A DNA stretch of 64,000 nucleotides from Mycolicibacterium rufum. GTDB taxonomy: Bacteria; Actinomycetota; Actinomycetes; Mycobacteriales; Mycobacteriaceae. Every line of letters starts with the position of its first letter. Position 1 is the stretch's first letter. The notes beneath the pieces are model-generated. The model was not told where the DNA came from. It did no database searches and was given only the letters and a program-made list of their open reading frames with translations. A program made the position numbers and the translations under genes. Where the stretch lies: the NCBI RefSeq assembly GCF_022374875.2, contig NZ_CP092427.2, positions 5,270,001-5,334,000 of the forward strand, in the 5' to 3' direction. Shown here one piece after another: positions 35,599 to 46,942 of this stretch.

Positions 35599-36651
35599 AT
35601 GAGGACTCCGAAGGCACAGAAGACAGGTAAGCCCGCGCGCGGCGCCGCAACGGCGTCCGGCCGCACGTCCCGTCAGACGGCCACCGGCCGCACGACACGG
35701 ACCCGCCGGCCGGTGCGCGACCCGAAGCGGATTCCCGTCGATGCGCCGCCCCGGGGGCGCACCTCGGCCCGCGATGCGCGCCCCGCGCGCTCGGCGCCGC
35801 GCACCACGCCGAACCCGCGGCTGACCGACACCCCCGCGCGGCCGAAGAGCGCGAGCCAGGCCAAGGCCCGGGCGAAGGCGCGGAAGGCCAAAGCGCCCAA
35901 GGTCGTTCGTCCTCCACTACGGCAACGCCTGCTCTCCCGGCTGGCCTCCATCGAGCTCAATCCGCGCCGGCTGGTCGCGCGCGTCCCGTTCGTCGTGCTG
36001 GTGATCGGATGCCTCGGTCTCGGGCTGGGCGTGACGCTGTGGCTGTCCACCGACGCCGCCGAGCGCTCCTACCAACTCGGTCACGCCCGCCAGGTCAACC
36101 AGGCGCTGATGCAGCAGAAGGAGGCGCTCGAGCGCGACGTGCTGGCTGCCCAGGCGGCGCCGGCGCTGGCCGAGGCGGCGCGCAACCTCGGCATGATCCC
36201 GTCGCGGGACACCGCGCACCTGGTGCAGGACGCGTCCGGCAATTGGGTGGTGGTCGGCACCCCCAAGCCCGCCGAGGGCGTGCCGCCGCCACCGCTGAAC
36301 GCCCCGCTGCCCGAGCCGGCCCCGCCCGCTCCGCCCGCACCGCGCGTCGTGACGCCGTCGGAGGTCCCCGTCCGGTTACCGTCACAGACTGTGCCCTTGA
36401 ACGCGACCGGTCCGGTCCCGACGGCCCCCGGCCTCGAGGTGCCGCACGCCGTGTCGGGTCAGCTGCCCACGCCCGGTCCGGTGGCCGCACTGCCTCCCGT
36501 CGCCGCGCCGCTGGCCGCCGCCGCGCCGCCGGCCGCCCCGGGCGATGCCGGTGAGCCCCATCTGGTGCCGGGAGCCCCGGCCGTTCCCGGCGCCCCGTCG
36601 GGCACCGAGCAGGTCGTCCCCGCGGCACCGGTGCCGGGCCCGCCCGCATGA
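35599..36651 (+). CDS. ftsL: FtsL-like septum protein with proline-rich tail
   Basis: A 350-residue Rv2164c-type protein. A very basic, disordered cytoplasmic part (1-125, rich in Arg, Thr and Pro) leads to one transmembrane helix (about 131-153). A short periplasmic coiled coil (about 163-200, including NQALMQQKEALERDV) is the FtsL-like portion and likely pairs with FtsQ and FtsB-type partners. A Pro/Ala/Val-rich extension (about 225-350) is unusual outside actinobacteria. It sits three bases after rsmH and overlaps pbpB as ATGA. Identified by position and topology rather than sequence identity. Confidence 0.82.
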   Translation: MRTPKAQKTGKPARGAATASGRTSRQTATGRTTRTRRPVRDPKRIPVDAPPRGRTSARDARPARSAPRTTPNPRLTDTPARPKSASQAKARAKARKAKAPKVVRPPLRQRLLSRLASIELNPRRLVARVPFVVLVIGCLGLGLGVTLWLSTDAAERSYQLGHARQVNQALMQQKEALERDVLAAQAAPALAEAARNLGMIPSRDTAHLVQDASGNWVVVGTPKPAEGVPPPPLNAPLPEPAPPAPPAPRVVTPSEVPVRLPSQTVPLNATGPVPTAPGLEVPHAVSGQLPTPGPVAALPPVAAPLAAAAPPAAPGDAGEPHLVPGAPAVPGAPSGTEQVVPAAPVPGPPA

Positions 36652-38588
36652 GCCGCGAGGCCGGGCGTCCGGGCCGCACCGCGCGGGCGGCCGGTGCCGA
36701 ACGCTCGGCGCGGTCGCGCCGTGTCCGCCAGGCGGCTCCCGCCAGCGGGTTGCGCAGCGCGTCCTTCGTGTTCCGGCACCGGGCCGGGAACGCGGTGATC
36801 TTCCTGTTGATCGTCGTGGCGGCCGCCCAGCTGTTCACGCTGCAGGTGCCCCGTGCCGAGGGCCTGCGCGCCGAAGCCGCCGGCCAGCTCAAGGTCACCG
36901 ACGTCGACGCCGCCGTGCGCGGCTCCATCGTCGACCGCAACAGCGACAAGCTGGCCTTCACCATCGAGGCGCGCGCGCTGACCTTCCAGCCCGTCAAGGT
37001 GCGCAAGCAACTGCAGGAGGCATACGACAAGGCCGCAGACGAGGCCAAGGCCGACGCCGAGAACGTCGAGGCCGCACCGGATCCCGACAAGCGGCTGCGG
37101 GAGATCGCCGACGGCGTGGCGTCGCGGCTGGGCAACAAGCCCGACAGCGCGACCGTGCTCAAGAAGCTGCGGAGCAACGAGACGTTCGTCTACCTGGCCC
37201 GCGCCGTCGACCCGTCGATCGCCGACGCCATCACGACCGCGTACCCGGAGGTCGGCGCCGAACGCCAGGATCTGCGCCAGTACCCCGGCGGCGCCCTGGC
37301 GGCCAACGTCGTCGGCGGCATCGACTGGGACGGCCACGGTCTGCTCGGCCTGGAGGACTCGTTGGACTCGGTGCTGGCCGGCACCGACGGGTCGGTGACC
37401 TACGACCGCGGCTCCGACGGCGTGGTGATCCCCGGCAGCTACCGCAATCGCCATGACGCCGTGAACGGTTCGACGGTGATGCTCACCCTCGACGACGACA
37501 TCCAGTTCTACGTCCAGCAGCAGGTGCAGCTGGCCAGGGACGCCTCGGGCGCCAAGAACGTCTCGGCGGTGGTGCTCGACGCCAAAACCGGTGAGGTGCT
37601 GGCGATGTCGAACGACAACACGTTCAACCCCGGCCAGGACATCAGCAAGCAGTCCAGCCGTGAGCTGGGCAACCTGTCGGTCTCGTCCCCGTTCGAGCCG
37701 GGATCGGTGAACAAGATCGTCACCGCCGCCTCGGTGATCGAGTACAACCTGTCGAATCCCGCCGAGGTGCTGCAGGTTCCGGGATCGATCGACATGGGCG
37801 GGGTCAACGTCCGTGACGCGTGGGCCCACGGCGTGATGCCGTACACCACCACCGGCGTGTTCGGGAAGTCCTCGAACGTCGGTACGCTGATGCTCGCCCA
37901 GCGGGTCGGACCGCAGCACTACGCAGAGATGCTGCGCAAGTTCGGGCTGGGTCAGCGCACCGGTGTCGGGCTCCCCGGCGAGAGCGCCGGCCTGGTTCCG
38001 CCGATCGACCAGTGGTCGGGCAGCACCTTCTCCAATCTGCCTATCGGACAGGGTCTTTCGATGACTCTGTTGCAGATGGCCGGCATGTACCAGGCCATCG
38101 CCAACGACGGGGTGCGCGTGCCGCCGCGCATTCTCAAGGCGACGATCGCTCCGGACGGCACCCGCACCGACGAACCGCGGCCCGAGGGCGTGCGGGTGGT
38201 GTCCCCGCAGACCGCGCGCACCGTGCGCGACATGTTCCGCTCGGTCGTGCAGCGCGATCCGATGGGCTACCAGCAGGGCACCGGTCCGGCAGCGGCGGTC
38301 GAGGGCTACCAGATCGCCGGCAAGACCGGCACCGCCCAGCAGATCAACCCGGCGTGCGGGTGCTACTTCGACGACGTCTACTGGATCACCTTCGCGGGCA
38401 TGGCGCCCGCGGACGATCCGCGCTACGTGGTCGGCATCATGATGGACAACCCGCAGCGCAACGCCGACGGCACGGCGGGCCACTCGGCCGCGCCGCTGTT
38501 CCACAACATCGCTTCGTGGCTGCTGCAGCGCGAGAACGTGCCGCTGTCGAAAGATCCCGGTGCGCCGCTGACCCTTCAGGCGGGTTGA
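36648..38588 (+). CDS. pbpB: Septal peptidoglycan transpeptidase PbpB (FtsI/PBP3)
   Basis: A 646-residue class B penicillin-binding protein. A basic cytoplasmic tail (1-45) and one transmembrane helix (about 48-66) precede the dimerisation domain. Catalytic motifs are complete: Ser353-Val-Asn-Lys356, Ser408-Ser-Asn410 and Lys559-Thr-Gly561. A CGC pair (about 571-573) could form a disulfide near the active site. It crosslinks septal peptidoglycan with FtsW. Equivalent to Rv2163c. Here murE follows after 44 bp, without the extra genes seen in M. tuberculosis. Confidence 0.95.
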   Translation: MSREAGRPGRTARAAGAERSARSRRVRQAAPASGLRSASFVFRHRAGNAVIFLLIVVAAAQLFTLQVPRAEGLRAEAAGQLKVTDVDAAVRGSIVDRNSDKLAFTIEARALTFQPVKVRKQLQEAYDKAADEAKADAENVEAAPDPDKRLREIADGVASRLGNKPDSATVLKKLRSNETFVYLARAVDPSIADAITTAYPEVGAERQDLRQYPGGALAANVVGGIDWDGHGLLGLEDSLDSVLAGTDGSVTYDRGSDGVVIPGSYRNRHDAVNGSTVMLTLDDDIQFYVQQQVQLARDASGAKNVSAVVLDAKTGEVLAMSNDNTFNPGQDISKQSSRELGNLSVSSPFEPGSVNKIVTAASVIEYNLSNPAEVLQVPGSIDMGGVNVRDAWAHGVMPYTTTGVFGKSSNVGTLMLAQRVGPQHYAEMLRKFGLGQRTGVGLPGESAGLVPPIDQWSGSTFSNLPIGQGLSMTLLQMAGMYQAIANDGVRVPPRILKATIAPDGTRTDEPRPEGVRVVSPQTARTVRDMFRSVVQRDPMGYQQGTGPAAAVEGYQIAGKTGTAQQINPACGCYFDDVYWITFAGMAPADDPRYVVGIMMDNPQRNADGTAGHSAAPLFHNIASWLLQRENVPLSKDPGAPLTLQAG

Positions 38589-38617
38589 CGCACGCGGGTG
38601 GCGTCCGGCGGGCTGGG

Positions 38618-38623
38618 TACTGT
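38618..38623 (+). promoter_or_regulatory. Candidate internal -10 element before murE
   Basis: TACTGT fits TANNNT and would start a transcript about three bases before the murE ATG, allowing murE and downstream genes to be made independently of mraZ control. No Shine-Dalgarno sequence is obvious before this ATG. Confidence 0.4.
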
Positions 38624-38632
38624 GTCAAGGCC

Positions 38633-40174
38633 ATGAATCTGCGCCCCAGCCATCCCATCGGTGTCCCGCTCGGTGACGTGGCCCGTCTGATCTCCGCTCT
38701 GCGCGCGGACGGTGCCACCGTGTCCGACGCAAGGCCCGACATCCGGTTGACCGGGGTGACCCTGCGCGGGCAGGACGCCCGGCCCGGTGACCTGTTCGCG
38801 GCGCTGCCCGGCTCCCGCGCGCACGGTGCCCGCTACGCCGCCGACGCGGTGGCCCGCGGCGCGGTGGCCGTGCTGACCGATCAGGACGGGCTGGCCGAGC
38901 TCGGCGGGGCGACCGGCCTCGGCGTGCCCCTGCTGCTGCACGCGGCGCCGCGGACGGTGCTCGGCGCGGCGGCGGCCGCGGTGTACGGCCGACCGTCGGA
39001 ACAGCTGCGCGTCATCGGTGTCACGGGCACCTCGGGCAAGACCACCACCACCTATCTGGTCGAGGCGGGCCTGCGGGCGGCGGGCCGGGTGGCCGGGCTG
39101 ATCGGCACCGTCGGCGTGCGCATCGACGGTCATGACGAGGCCGGCGGCCTGACCACGCCGGAGGCCCCCGATCTCCAGGCGCTGCTCGCGGTGATGCTCG
39201 AGCGCGGCGTCGACACCGTGGTGATGGAGGTGTCCAGCCACGCCCTGACTCTCGGGCGCGTCGACGGCACCGCGTTCGCCGTCGGGGGGTTCACCAATCT
39301 GTCCCGCGACCACCTCGATTTCCACCCCACCATGGACGACTACTTCGACGCCAAGGCCCGGTTGTTCGACCCTGCCTCGCCGACGCACGCCGCCGCGTCG
39401 GTGATCTGCGTCGACGACGAGTGGGGCCGGGCGATGGCGCGCCGCGCCGACGACGCGGTCACCGTCGCGGTCGGTGGCACCGCCGACTGGACGGCCGAGG
39501 ACATCCGCGCGGTCGGCGACGGTGTGCAGGACTTCGTCGCGGTCGACCCGGCCGGCGTCCACCACGGTGTGGAGATCGGACTGCCGGGCCGCTACAACAT
39601 CGCGAACTGCCTGCTCGCGGTGGCGCTGCTGGACGCGGTCGGGGTGTCGCCGGAACAGGCCGTGCCCGGTCTGCGCGCGGCGACCGTGCCGGGCCGGCTG
39701 GAGAAGGTCGACCGCGGACAGCCGTTCCTGGCCGTCGTCGACTACGCGCACAAGCCCGGGGCGCTGCGCGCGGTCCTCGAGACGCTGCGCGCCCAGCGCG
39801 AGGGCCGGCTCGCCGTGGTGTTCGGCGCCGGCGGCAATCGGGACGCGGGCAAACGCGGGCCGATGGGGGAGGTCGCCGCCGAGGTGGCCGACCTCGTGGT
39901 GGTCACCGACGACAACCCCCGCGACGAGGACCCGGCCGTCATCCGCGCCGCGATCCTGGCGGGCGCCGCGGGCGGGACGGCCGAGGTCGTCGAGATCGGT
40001 GACCGACGCGCGGCCATCGACCACGCGGTGGCGTGGGCGCGTCCGGGCGACACCGTGCTCATCGCCGGCAAGGGACACGAGGCGGGCCAGACCAGTCGGG
40101 GGACCACCCGGCCGTTCGACGACCGCGCCGAACTCGCCGCGGCGCTGCAGGCACGCGGAGAGGGCGGCCGATGA
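38633..40174 (+). CDS. murE: UDP-MurNAc-tripeptide synthetase (meso-diaminopimelate adding)
   Basis: A 513-residue Mur ligase that adds meso-diaminopimelate to UDP-MurNAc-L-Ala-D-Glu. The ATP loop [10 protein letters not shown] lies at about 129-138, EVSSHAL near 202 and the carbamylated-Lys region in the central domain. DNPRDEDP near residue 427 is the recognised meso-DAP selectivity motif, in line with the mycobacterial wall. The ATG at 38633 was chosen from the start of the MurE fold. The stop overlaps murF as ATGA. Equivalent to Rv2158c. Confidence 0.94.
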   Translation: MNLRPSHPIGVPLGDVARLISALRADGATVSDARPDIRLTGVTLRGQDARPGDLFAALPGSRAHGARYAADAVARGAVAVLTDQDGLAELGGATGLGVPLLLHAAPRTVLGAAAAAVYGRPSEQLRVIGVTGTSGKTTTTYLVEAGLRAAGRVAGLIGTVGVRIDGHDEAGGLTTPEAPDLQALLAVMLERGVDTVVMEVSSHALTLGRVDGTAFAVGGFTNLSRDHLDFHPTMDDYFDAKARLFDPASPTHAAASVICVDDEWGRAMARRADDAVTVAVGGTADWTAEDIRAVGDGVQDFVAVDPAGVHHGVEIGLPGRYNIANCLLAVALLDAVGVSPEQAVPGLRAATVPGRLEKVDRGQPFLAVVDYAHKPGALRAVLETLRAQREGRLAVVFGAGGNRDAGKRGPMGEVAAEVADLVVVTDDNPRDEDPAVIRAAILAGAAGGTAEVVEIGDRRAAIDHAVAWARPGDTVLIAGKGHEAGQTSRGTTRPFDDRAELAAALQARGEGGR

Positions 40175-41643
40175 TCGCGTTGTCACTGGCCCGGATCGCC
40201 GAGATCGTCGGTGGCAGGCTCGCCGACGTCACCGCCGAGGAGGCCGCCGAGATCCGGGTGACCGGCACCGTCGAATTCGATTCGCGCGCTGTCGGTCCCG
40301 GGTGCCTGTTCCTCGCCCTGCCGGGCGCACGCGCCGACGGACACGACTTCGCGGCCGCGGCGGTCGCCGCCGGTGCGGTGGCGGTGCTGGCCGCGCGTCC
40401 GGTCGGCGTGCCCGCCGTCGTGGTGGATCCGGTGACCGCCGAGGACGGTGCTGCCGGTGTGCTCGAACACGACACCGACGGCTCGGGGGCCGCGGTGCTC
40501 GCGGCGCTGGCCCGGCTGGCCGCCGCGGTGGCCGCCGAACTGGTCGCCGACGGACTCACGATCGTCGGCATCACCGGGTCGTCGGGCAAGACCTCGACCA
40601 AGGATCTGATCGCCGCGGTGCTCGCGCCGCTGGGCGAGGTGATCGCCCCGCCCGGCTCTTTCAACAACGAACTGGGCCATCCGTGGACGGTGCTGCGCGC
40701 CACGCCGGACACCGACTATCTGGTGCTGGAGATGTCGGCCCGCCACCCCGGCAACATCGCCGCGCTGGCCCGCATCGCGCCGCCGTCGATCGCGGTGGTG
40801 CTCAACGTCGGCACCGCCCACCTCGGCGAGTTCGGGTCGCGCGAGGCCATCGCCGCCACGAAATCCGAACTGCCGCAAGCGGTTCCCTCCTCGGGCGTGG
40901 TCGTCCTCAACGCCGACGACCCGGTGGTGGCGGCGATGGCCGACGTCACCGCCGCCCGTGTGGTGCGGACCGGGCGGTCGCCCGAGGTCGACGTGTGGGC
41001 CTCCGACGTCACGCTCGACCCGCTGGCGCGCGCCCAGTTCACGCTGCACGCCGCCGACGGCGAGAAGCCCGTGGCACTCGCCGTGCACGGTGACCACCAG
41101 GTCTCCAACGCGCTGTGCGCGGCCGCGGTGGCGCTGGAGTGCGGCGCCTCGCTCGACCAGGTCGCGGCGGCGCTGGCCACCGCGGGACCGGTGTCGCGGC
41201 AGCGGATGGCCGTCACCACCCGCGACGACGGGGTGACGGTCATCAACGACGCCTACAACGCCAATCCCGACTCGATGAGCGCGGGGCTCAAGGCGCTGGC
41301 GTGGATGGGACGCGAGGGCCGCACCTGGGCGGTGCTGGGCGAGATGGCCGAGCTCGGCGACGACGCGATAACCGAACACGACCGCATCGGCAGGCTGGCC
41401 GTGCGATTAGATGTGTCTCGACTCGTCGTCGTCGGAACCGGGAGGCCTATGAGCGCCATGCTGCACGGGGCCGTCATGGAGGGCTCCTGGGGTTCGGAGG
41501 CCACCCCGGTCGCCGACGCCGACGCGGCACTGGCCCTGCTGCGCGCCGAGCTGCGGCCCGGGGACGTGGTGCTGGTCAAGGCCTCGAACTCCGCCGGCCT
41601 GGGCGCGCTGGCCGACGCCCTGCTCACCGAGGGCGCCCGATGA
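40171..41643 (+). CDS. murF: UDP-MurNAc-tripeptide-D-alanyl-D-alanine ligase
   Basis: A 490-residue Mur ligase that attaches D-Ala-D-Ala to complete the UDP-MurNAc-pentapeptide. The ATP loop [12 protein letters not shown] lies at about residues 131-142. [10 protein letters not shown] (about 361-370) is the typical late MurF/MurE-like motif. The ATG overlaps the murE stop, and its own stop overlaps murX, so all three are translationally coupled. Equivalent to Rv2157c. Confidence 0.94.
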   Translation: MIALSLARIAEIVGGRLADVTAEEAAEIRVTGTVEFDSRAVGPGCLFLALPGARADGHDFAAAAVAAGAVAVLAARPVGVPAVVVDPVTAEDGAAGVLEHDTDGSGAAVLAALARLAAAVAAELVADGLTIVGITGSSGKTSTKDLIAAVLAPLGEVIAPPGSFNNELGHPWTVLRATPDTDYLVLEMSARHPGNIAALARIAPPSIAVVLNVGTAHLGEFGSREAIAATKSELPQAVPSSGVVVLNADDPVVAAMADVTAARVVRTGRSPEVDVWASDVTLDPLARAQFTLHAADGEKPVALAVHGDHQVSNALCAAAVALECGASLDQVAAALATAGPVSRQRMAVTTRDDGVTVINDAYNANPDSMSAGLKALAWMGREGRTWAVLGEMAELGDDAITEHDRIGRLAVRLDVSRLVVVGTGRPMSAMLHGAVMEGSWGSEATPVADADAALALLRAELRPGDVVLVKASNSAGLGALADALLTEGAR

Positions 41644-42719
41644 GGCAGATCCTCATCGCCGTCGGCATCGCGCTGGCGGTGTCGATCCTGCTGACGCCGG
41701 TGCTGATCCGGCTGTTCACCCGGCAGGGGTTCGGTCACGAGATCCGCGAGGACGGCCCGCCCAGCCACGCCAAGAAGCGGGGCACGCCCTCGATGGGCGG
41801 GGTGGCGATCGTCGCCGGCATCTGGGCCAGCTACTTCGGCACCCACCTCGTCGGCGTGGTGATCGACGGCAAGGGGCCGTCGGCGTCGGGCATGCTCGTG
41901 CTCGGCCTGGCCACGTCGCTGGGCGTGGTCGGCTTCGTCGACGACCTGATCAAGCTGCGCCGGGCCCGCAACCTCGGGCTCAACAAGACCGCCAAGACCG
42001 TCGGCATCCTGGTGGCCGCCGTGCTGTTCGGTGTGCTCGCGCTGCAGTTCCGCAACGCCGATGGGCTGACCCCCGGCAGCCCCGAGTTGTCCTACGTGCG
42101 CGAGATCGCCACCGTGACGCTGGCGCCGGCCATCTTCGTGCTGTTCTGCGTGGTCATCGTCAGCGCCTGGTCCAACGCGGTGAACTTCACCGACGGACTT
42201 GACGGGCTCGCCGCCGGGGCGATGGCGATGGTGTGCGCCGCCTACGTGCTGATCACGTTCTGGCAGTTCCGCAACGCGTGCGCCACCAGCCCGGGCCTGG
42301 GCTGCTACAACGTGCGCGACCCGCTCGACCTGGCGATCATCGCCGCCGCGACCGCCGGGGCGTGCATCGGCTTCCTGTGGTGGAACGCCGCGCCGGCCAA
42401 GATCTTCATGGGCGACACCGGCTCGCTGGCACTCGGCGGCATCATCGCCGGGCTGTCGGTCACCAGCCGCACCGAGATGCTGGCCGTCGTGCTGGGCGCG
42501 CTGTTCGTCGCCGAGGTCACCTCGGTGGTGGTCCAGATCCTGGCGTTCCGCACCACCGGCCGCCGGGTGTTCCGGATGGCGCCGTTCCACCACCACTTCG
42601 AGTTGGTGGGCTGGGCCGAGACCACGGTGATCATCCGGTTCTGGCTGCTGACGGCGATCGCGTGCGGGCTCGGCGTGGCCCTGTTCTACAGCGAGTGGCT
42701 GACCACCGTCGGGGCCTGA
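41640..42719 (+). CDS. murX: Phospho-MurNAc-pentapeptide translocase (lipid I synthesis)
   Basis: A 359-residue MraY-type enzyme with ten hydrophobic helices; it transfers phospho-MurNAc-pentapeptide to decaprenyl phosphate. Signature loops are intact: [33 protein letters not shown] and [11 protein letters not shown], including the catalytic Asp residues, plus the His-rich PFHHHFE loop. It is the known target of nucleoside inhibitors such as capuramycins. The last codons and stop are part of a 25-bp tandem duplication. Equivalent to Rv2156c and of the same length. Confidence 0.95.
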   Translation: MRQILIAVGIALAVSILLTPVLIRLFTRQGFGHEIREDGPPSHAKKRGTPSMGGVAIVAGIWASYFGTHLVGVVIDGKGPSASGMLVLGLATSLGVVGFVDDLIKLRRARNLGLNKTAKTVGILVAAVLFGVLALQFRNADGLTPGSPELSYVREIATVTLAPAIFVLFCVVIVSAWSNAVNFTDGLDGLAAGAMAMVCAAYVLITFWQFRNACATSPGLGCYNVRDPLDLAIIAAATAGACIGFLWWNAAPAKIFMGDTGSLALGGIIAGLSVTSRTEMLAVVLGALFVAEVTSVVVQILAFRTTGRRVFRMAPFHHHFELVGWAETTVIIRFWLLTAIACGLGVALFYSEWLTTVGA

Positions 42720-42753
42720 CGTGATGACCGATGTCGGGGCCTGACGTGATGAC
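42708..42753 (+). repeat. 25-bp-period tandem duplication across the murX stop and murD start
   Basis: A 21-base sequence covering the murX end (Val-Gly-Ala-stop) and a GTGATG start pair occurs at 42708-42728 and again, identical, at 42733-42753. The first GTG (42721) now opens an eight-triplet mini-ORF that ends at TGA 42742-42744 and repeats the MurX C-terminal residues. A third partial match (ACCGTCGGGGCC) follows at 42754. Confidence 0.9.
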
Positions 42754-44209
42754 ACCGTCGGGGCCGCTGCGGCCGGGAGCCGTCGTGCTCGTCGTCGGGG
42801 CGGGCGTCACCGGCCGGGCGGTGCTGGCCGCGCTGGCGCCGTTGGGCGTGCGCGCCACCCTCACCGATGACAGCCCGACGGCGCTGACTGCGTTCGCCCA
42901 GCAGGGGGTCGCGGTCGTCGACCCGGCCGGCGCGGTCGCGACGATCGCCGACGTCGACCTCGTGGTGGTGAGCCCCGGTGTTCCGCCCACCGCGCCCGCC
43001 GCCGTCGCCGCTGCGACGGCCGGCGTGCCGGTGTGGGGCGACGTCGAGCTCGCGTGGCAGCTGGACCGGGCCGGCCACCACGGCCCGCCGAAATCGTGGC
43101 TCGTCGTGACGGGCACCAACGGCAAGACCACCACCACCTCGATGCTGCACGCGATGCTGTGCGCCGCGGGCCGGCGCGCGGCGTTGTGCGGCAACATCGG
43201 CGAGCCGGTGCTGACCGTGCTCGACCAGCCGGTGGACGTGCTCGCTGTGGAGTTGTCGAGTTTCCAGCTGCACTGGGCGCCCTCGGTGCGGCCCGACGCG
43301 GGCGCGGTGCTCAACGTGGCCGAGGACCACTTGGACTGGCACGGTTCGCTGCAGGCTTACGCGCAGGACAAGGCGCGGGCCCTGACGGGCCGGGTGGCGG
43401 TCGGCGGGCTGGACAACGCGATCGCGGCCCGGCTGCTCGACGAATCGGCCGCCCCGCGCAGGGTCGGCTTCCGGCTCGGCGAGCCCGCCGCAGGTGAGCT
43501 CGGCGTCATCGACGGCCGGCTGGTCGACAACGCGTTCGCCGAGATGCTGGTGCTCGCCGACACGGACGTCATCCCGGTGGCAGGCCCGGTCGGGGTCCTG
43601 GACGCGCTGGGCGCGGCGGCGCTGGCGCGGGCGGTCGACGTGCCGGCCGACGCGATCGCCGAGGCGCTGGCGACGTTCGCGGTGGGCCGGCACCGCGCCG
43701 AGGTGGTCACCGTCGCCGACGGGGTGCGCTATGTCGACGATTCGAAGGCCACCAATCCGCACGCCGCACAGGCGTCGATCAGCGCCTATCCGCGGGTGGT
43801 CTGGGTGGCCGGCGGCCTGCTCAAGGGCGCATCGGTCGACGACCTGGTGGTGGCGGTCGCGGACCGGCTGGTCGGGGCTGTGCTGATCGGCCGGGACCGG
43901 GCCGTGGTTCGGGAGGCGTTATCACGACACGCACCGGATGTCCCCGTCGTCACGGTGGTGACGGGGGAGGATTCTGGGGTGGTTGAGAATGCTGAGACAC
44001 CTGTGACTGGTGTGATCCGGGTGGTCGACACCGGCGGCGGGCCGCTCGCCGAGGCCGTGATGGCCGCCGTCGTCGACGCCGCCCGTGGCCTCGCCCGGCC
44101 CGGCGACACGGTGCTGCTGGCGCCCGCGGGGGCATCCTTCGACCAGTTCAGCGGTTACGGACAGCGCGGTGATGCCTTCGCCGCGGCCGTGCGTGCCGCG
44201 ATCGGCTAG
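42746..44209 (+). CDS. murD: UDP-MurNAc-L-alanine-D-glutamate ligase
   Basis: About 487 residues; adds D-Glu to UDP-MurNAc-L-Ala. The ATP loop [11 protein letters not shown] lies at about 119-129, ELSSFQL near 165 and [11 protein letters not shown] near 334. The start is ambiguous because of the tandem duplication: ATG 42731, GTG 42746 and ATG 42749 are all in frame; I use the GTG one base after the mini-ORF stop. A short internal stretch (43967-44014) has codon use unlike the rest. Equivalent to Rv2155c. Confidence 0.92.
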   Translation: MMTPSGPLRPGAVVLVVGAGVTGRAVLAALAPLGVRATLTDDSPTALTAFAQQGVAVVDPAGAVATIADVDLVVVSPGVPPTAPAAVAAATAGVPVWGDVELAWQLDRAGHHGPPKSWLVVTGTNGKTTTTSMLHAMLCAAGRRAALCGNIGEPVLTVLDQPVDVLAVELSSFQLHWAPSVRPDAGAVLNVAEDHLDWHGSLQAYAQDKARALTGRVAVGGLDNAIAARLLDESAAPRRVGFRLGEPAAGELGVIDGRLVDNAFAEMLVLADTDVIPVAGPVGVLDALGAAALARAVDVPADAIAEALATFAVGRHRAEVVTVADGVRYVDDSKATNPHAAQASISAYPRVVWVAGGLLKGASVDDLVVAVADRLVGAVLIGRDRAVVREALSRHAPDVPVVTVVTGEDSGVVENAETPVTGVIRVVDTGGGPLAEAVMAAVVDAARGLARPGDTVLLAPAGASFDQFSGYGQRGDAFAAAVRAAIG

Positions 44210-44218
44210 CGGGGCGAC

Positions 44219-45763
44219 GTGAGCGCGATCCTCGCCCGCCTGCGCCACCGACGCGCCAACCCCGCCGCCGACGACGCCGGGGCCGCCCTGACGTCGTCGA
44301 CCGCGTCGCACAACGCCTCCGGGACCGGTCCGCCGGTCCCGCGCACGCGGGTCGGTGCTTGGCTGGACCGGCCGATGGCGTCGTTCCACCTCATCATCGC
44401 CGTCACCGCACTGCTGCTGACCATGGGTCTGACCATGGTGTTGTCGGCGTCGGGTGTCTACTCCTACGACATGGACGGCTCGCCGTGGGCGGTGTTCGGC
44501 AAGCAGCTGCTCTGGACGGCCATCGGTCTGCTGGCGTTCTACGTCGCGATGCGGATCCCGGTCTCGATGATGCGGCGGTTCGCGTTCAGCGGTTTCGCGT
44601 TCACGGTGGTGCTGCTGGTCCTGGTGCTGATCCCCGGTATCGGCAAGGTGTCCAACGGCTCCCGCGGCTGGTTCGTGGTCGCGGGCTTCTCGATGCAGCC
44701 CTCGGAGCTGGCGAAGATCGCTCTGGCGATCTGGGGTGCGCACCTGCTGGCCGCGCGACGCATGGAGCAGGCGTCGCTGCGCGAGATGCTCGTGCCCCTG
44801 GTGCCCGCGGCGATCATCGCGCTGGCCCTCATCGTGTCCCAGCCCGACCTCGGGCAGACGCTGTCGATGGGCGTCATCCTGCTCGGCCTGCTGTGGTACG
44901 CCGGCCTGCCCCTGCGGGTGTTCCTCACGTCGTTCGGCGCGGTCGCGATCTCCGGTGCGGTGCTGGCGATGACCGCGGGCTACCGCTCTGCGCGGGTGCA
45001 GTCCTGGCTCGACCCCGGCGCCGACGCGCAGGGCTCGGGTTACCAGGCCCGGCAGGCGCGGTTCGCGCTCGCCAACGGCGGCGTGTTCGGCGACGGGCTG
45101 GGCCAGGGCACCGCGAAGTGGAACTACCTGCCCAACGCCCACAACGACTTCATCTTCGCGATCATCGGCGAGGAACTCGGCTTCGTCGGCGCCGCCGGAC
45201 TGCTCTGCCTGTTCGGCCTGTTCGCCTACACCGGCATGCGTATCGCCCGGCGCTCCGCCGATCCGTTCCTGCGGCTGCTCACGGCCACGGCCACGCTGTG
45301 GGTGCTCTCGCAGGTGTTCATCAACGTCGGCTACGTCGTCGGCCTGCTGCCCGTCACCGGTCTGCAGTTGCCACTGATCTCGGCAGGCGGAACCTCGACG
45401 GCGACCACGCTGCTGATGGTCGGGATCATGGCCAACGCGGCCCGGCACGAACCACAGGCGGTCGCGGCGCTGCGGGCCGGCCGCGACGACCGGGTGAACC
45501 GGCTGCTCCGCCTCCCGTTGCCGGCGCCCTACGTCCCCACCCGCACCGAGGCGATGCGCGAGCGGCTGCGCTCCCGCAGCGGCAGGCCCACGAAACCGGC
45601 CCAGAAGCAGGCCACCAGGCAAGCCCAGAAGTCGGCCGGGACGAAGCAGACGCCGGCCCAGCGGACCCGCTCGGCGGACCGCCCGGTGCGTTCCGGCCGG
45701 GCGTCGGTCGGATATGGTGCTGCCCGGCGAAGTCAGGGCCGGCCGGCCCGCACGGGAAGGTGA
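44219..45763 (+). CDS. ftsW: Septal peptidoglycan glycosyltransferase FtsW
   Basis: A 514-residue SEDS-family membrane polymerase that makes septal glycan strands with PbpB. About ten hydrophobic helices are visible. The SEDS motifs include [10 protein letters not shown] (external loop) and [18 protein letters not shown], and [14 protein letters not shown] near the end. An N-terminal cytoplasmic arm (1-50) and a strongly basic C-terminal tail (about 425-514) are mycobacterial traits thought to contact FtsZ or PbpB. GTG start at 44219 follows GGGG. Nine bases separate it from murD and from murG. Equivalent to Rv2154c. Confidence 0.94.
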   Translation: MSAILARLRHRRANPAADDAGAALTSSTASHNASGTGPPVPRTRVGAWLDRPMASFHLIIAVTALLLTMGLTMVLSASGVYSYDMDGSPWAVFGKQLLWTAIGLLAFYVAMRIPVSMMRRFAFSGFAFTVVLLVLVLIPGIGKVSNGSRGWFVVAGFSMQPSELAKIALAIWGAHLLAARRMEQASLREMLVPLVPAAIIALALIVSQPDLGQTLSMGVILLGLLWYAGLPLRVFLTSFGAVAISGAVLAMTAGYRSARVQSWLDPGADAQGSGYQARQARFALANGGVFGDGLGQGTAKWNYLPNAHNDFIFAIIGEELGFVGAAGLLCLFGLFAYTGMRIARRSADPFLRLLTATATLWVLSQVFINVGYVVGLLPVTGLQLPLISAGGTSTATTLLMVGIMANAARHEPQAVAALRAGRDDRVNRLLRLPLPAPYVPTRTEAMRERLRSRSGRPTKPAQKQATRQAQKSAGTKQTPAQRTRSADRPVRSGRASVGYGAARRSQGRPARTGR

Positions 45764-45772
45764 GCGTTACGC

Positions 45773-46942
45773 GTGACGGGGATCTCGGACCCGGCGGGGC
45801 GAAGCCCAGGGGACGGCCGGAGATTCTCGGTGGTTCTCGCGGGCGGCGGCACGGCGGGCCACGTCGAACCCGCGATGGCGGTCGCTGACGCGCTGAGCGC
45901 CCTCGACGCGGACGTGCGGATCACGGCGCTGGGTACCGCCCGCGGCCTGGAGACCCGCCTGGTCCCCGAACGCGGGTACGACCTCGAGCTCATCACCCCG
46001 GTCCCGCTGCCTCGCAAGCCGTCCGCCGATCTCGTGCGGCTGCCCCTGCGGTTGCGCCGGGCCGTCCGGGAAACCCGGGCCGTCCTCGATGCGGTGGAGG
46101 CCGACGTCGTGATCGGTTTCGGCGGCTATGTCGCGGTGCCGGCCTATCTGGCGGCCCGCAGTGTGCGCCGCGGCAAGCGGGTGCCGGTGGTGGTCCACGA
46201 GGCGAACGCCAGCGCCGGCTGGGCGAACCGGGTGGGCGCCCGCTCGGCGGCGCGGGTGCTCTCGGCCGTGCCCGATCCCGGGCTCGGCCCCGTCGAGGTG
46301 GTCGGGGTGCCGGTGCGCGCGAGCATCACGTCGCTGGACCGCGGAGCGTTGCGCGCCGAGGCCCGGGCGTTCTTCGGCTTCGCCGACGACGCGCGGGTGC
46401 TGCTGGTCTTCGGCGGGTCGCAGGGTGCGCAATCGCTGAACCGCGCGGTCTCGGCGGCCGCCGAAGACCTTGCCCGACAGGGGGTTTCGGTGCTGCACGC
46501 GCACGGGCCGAAGAACACCCTCGACCTGCGCACCCCGGCCGCGGGGGAGCCGCCCTACGTCGCGGTGCCCTACCTCGACCGGATGGACCTGGCCTACGCC
46601 GCGGCCGATCTGGCGATCTGTCGCTCGGGGGCCATGACGGTGGCCGAGGTCAGCGCCGTCGGCCTGCCCGCGGTGTACGTGCCGCTGCCGATCGGCAACG
46701 GCGAGCAGCGTCTCAACGCGCTGCCGGTCGTCGAGGCGGGCGGCGGCCTGATCGTCGACGATCGCGACCTCACCCCCGGATTCGTGGCCGGCACGGTGGC
46801 GGGGCTGCTCACCGACACGGACCGGCTCACCGCGATGACGGCTGCGGCGGCGCTGGCCGGGCACCCCGAGGCGGCCCGCCAGGTCGCCCGGGTCGCCCTC
46901 GACGTCGCGGCGGCCGCACGCAGCGGGCGGATCCGGCGATGA
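45773..46942 (+). CDS. murG: Lipid II synthase (GlcNAc transferase)
   Basis: A 389-residue GT28 enzyme that adds GlcNAc to lipid I on the inner membrane face. N-terminal loop [13 protein letters not shown] (about 24-36; the family usually has His-Pro where Val-Glu-Pro stands here) and the [12 protein letters not shown] loop are clear. The donor-binding domain has [21 protein letters not shown] and the NGEQRLNA region. GTG start at 45773; the stop overlaps murC as ATGA. Equivalent to Rv2153c. Confidence 0.93.
   Translation: MTGISDPAGRSPGDGRRFSVVLAGGGTAGHVEPAMAVADALSALDADVRITALGTARGLETRLVPERGYDLELITPVPLPRKPSADLVRLPLRLRRAVRETRAVLDAVEADVVIGFGGYVAVPAYLAARSVRRGKRVPVVVHEANASAGWANRVGARSAARVLSAVPDPGLGPVEVVGVPVRASITSLDRGALRAEARAFFGFADDARVLLVFGGSQGAQSLNRAVSAAAEDLARQGVSVLHAHGPKNTLDLRTPAAGEPPYVAVPYLDRMDLAYAAADLAICRSGAMTVAEVSAVGLPAVYVPLPIGNGEQRLNALPVVEAGGGLIVDDRDLTPGFVAGTVAGLLTDTDRLTAMTAAAALAGHPEAARQVARVALDVAAAARSGRIRR

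Noticed and set aside
36459..38504. 681-codon frame antisense to pbpB
   Set aside because: Complement of an intact penicillin-binding protein; no start signal or domain.
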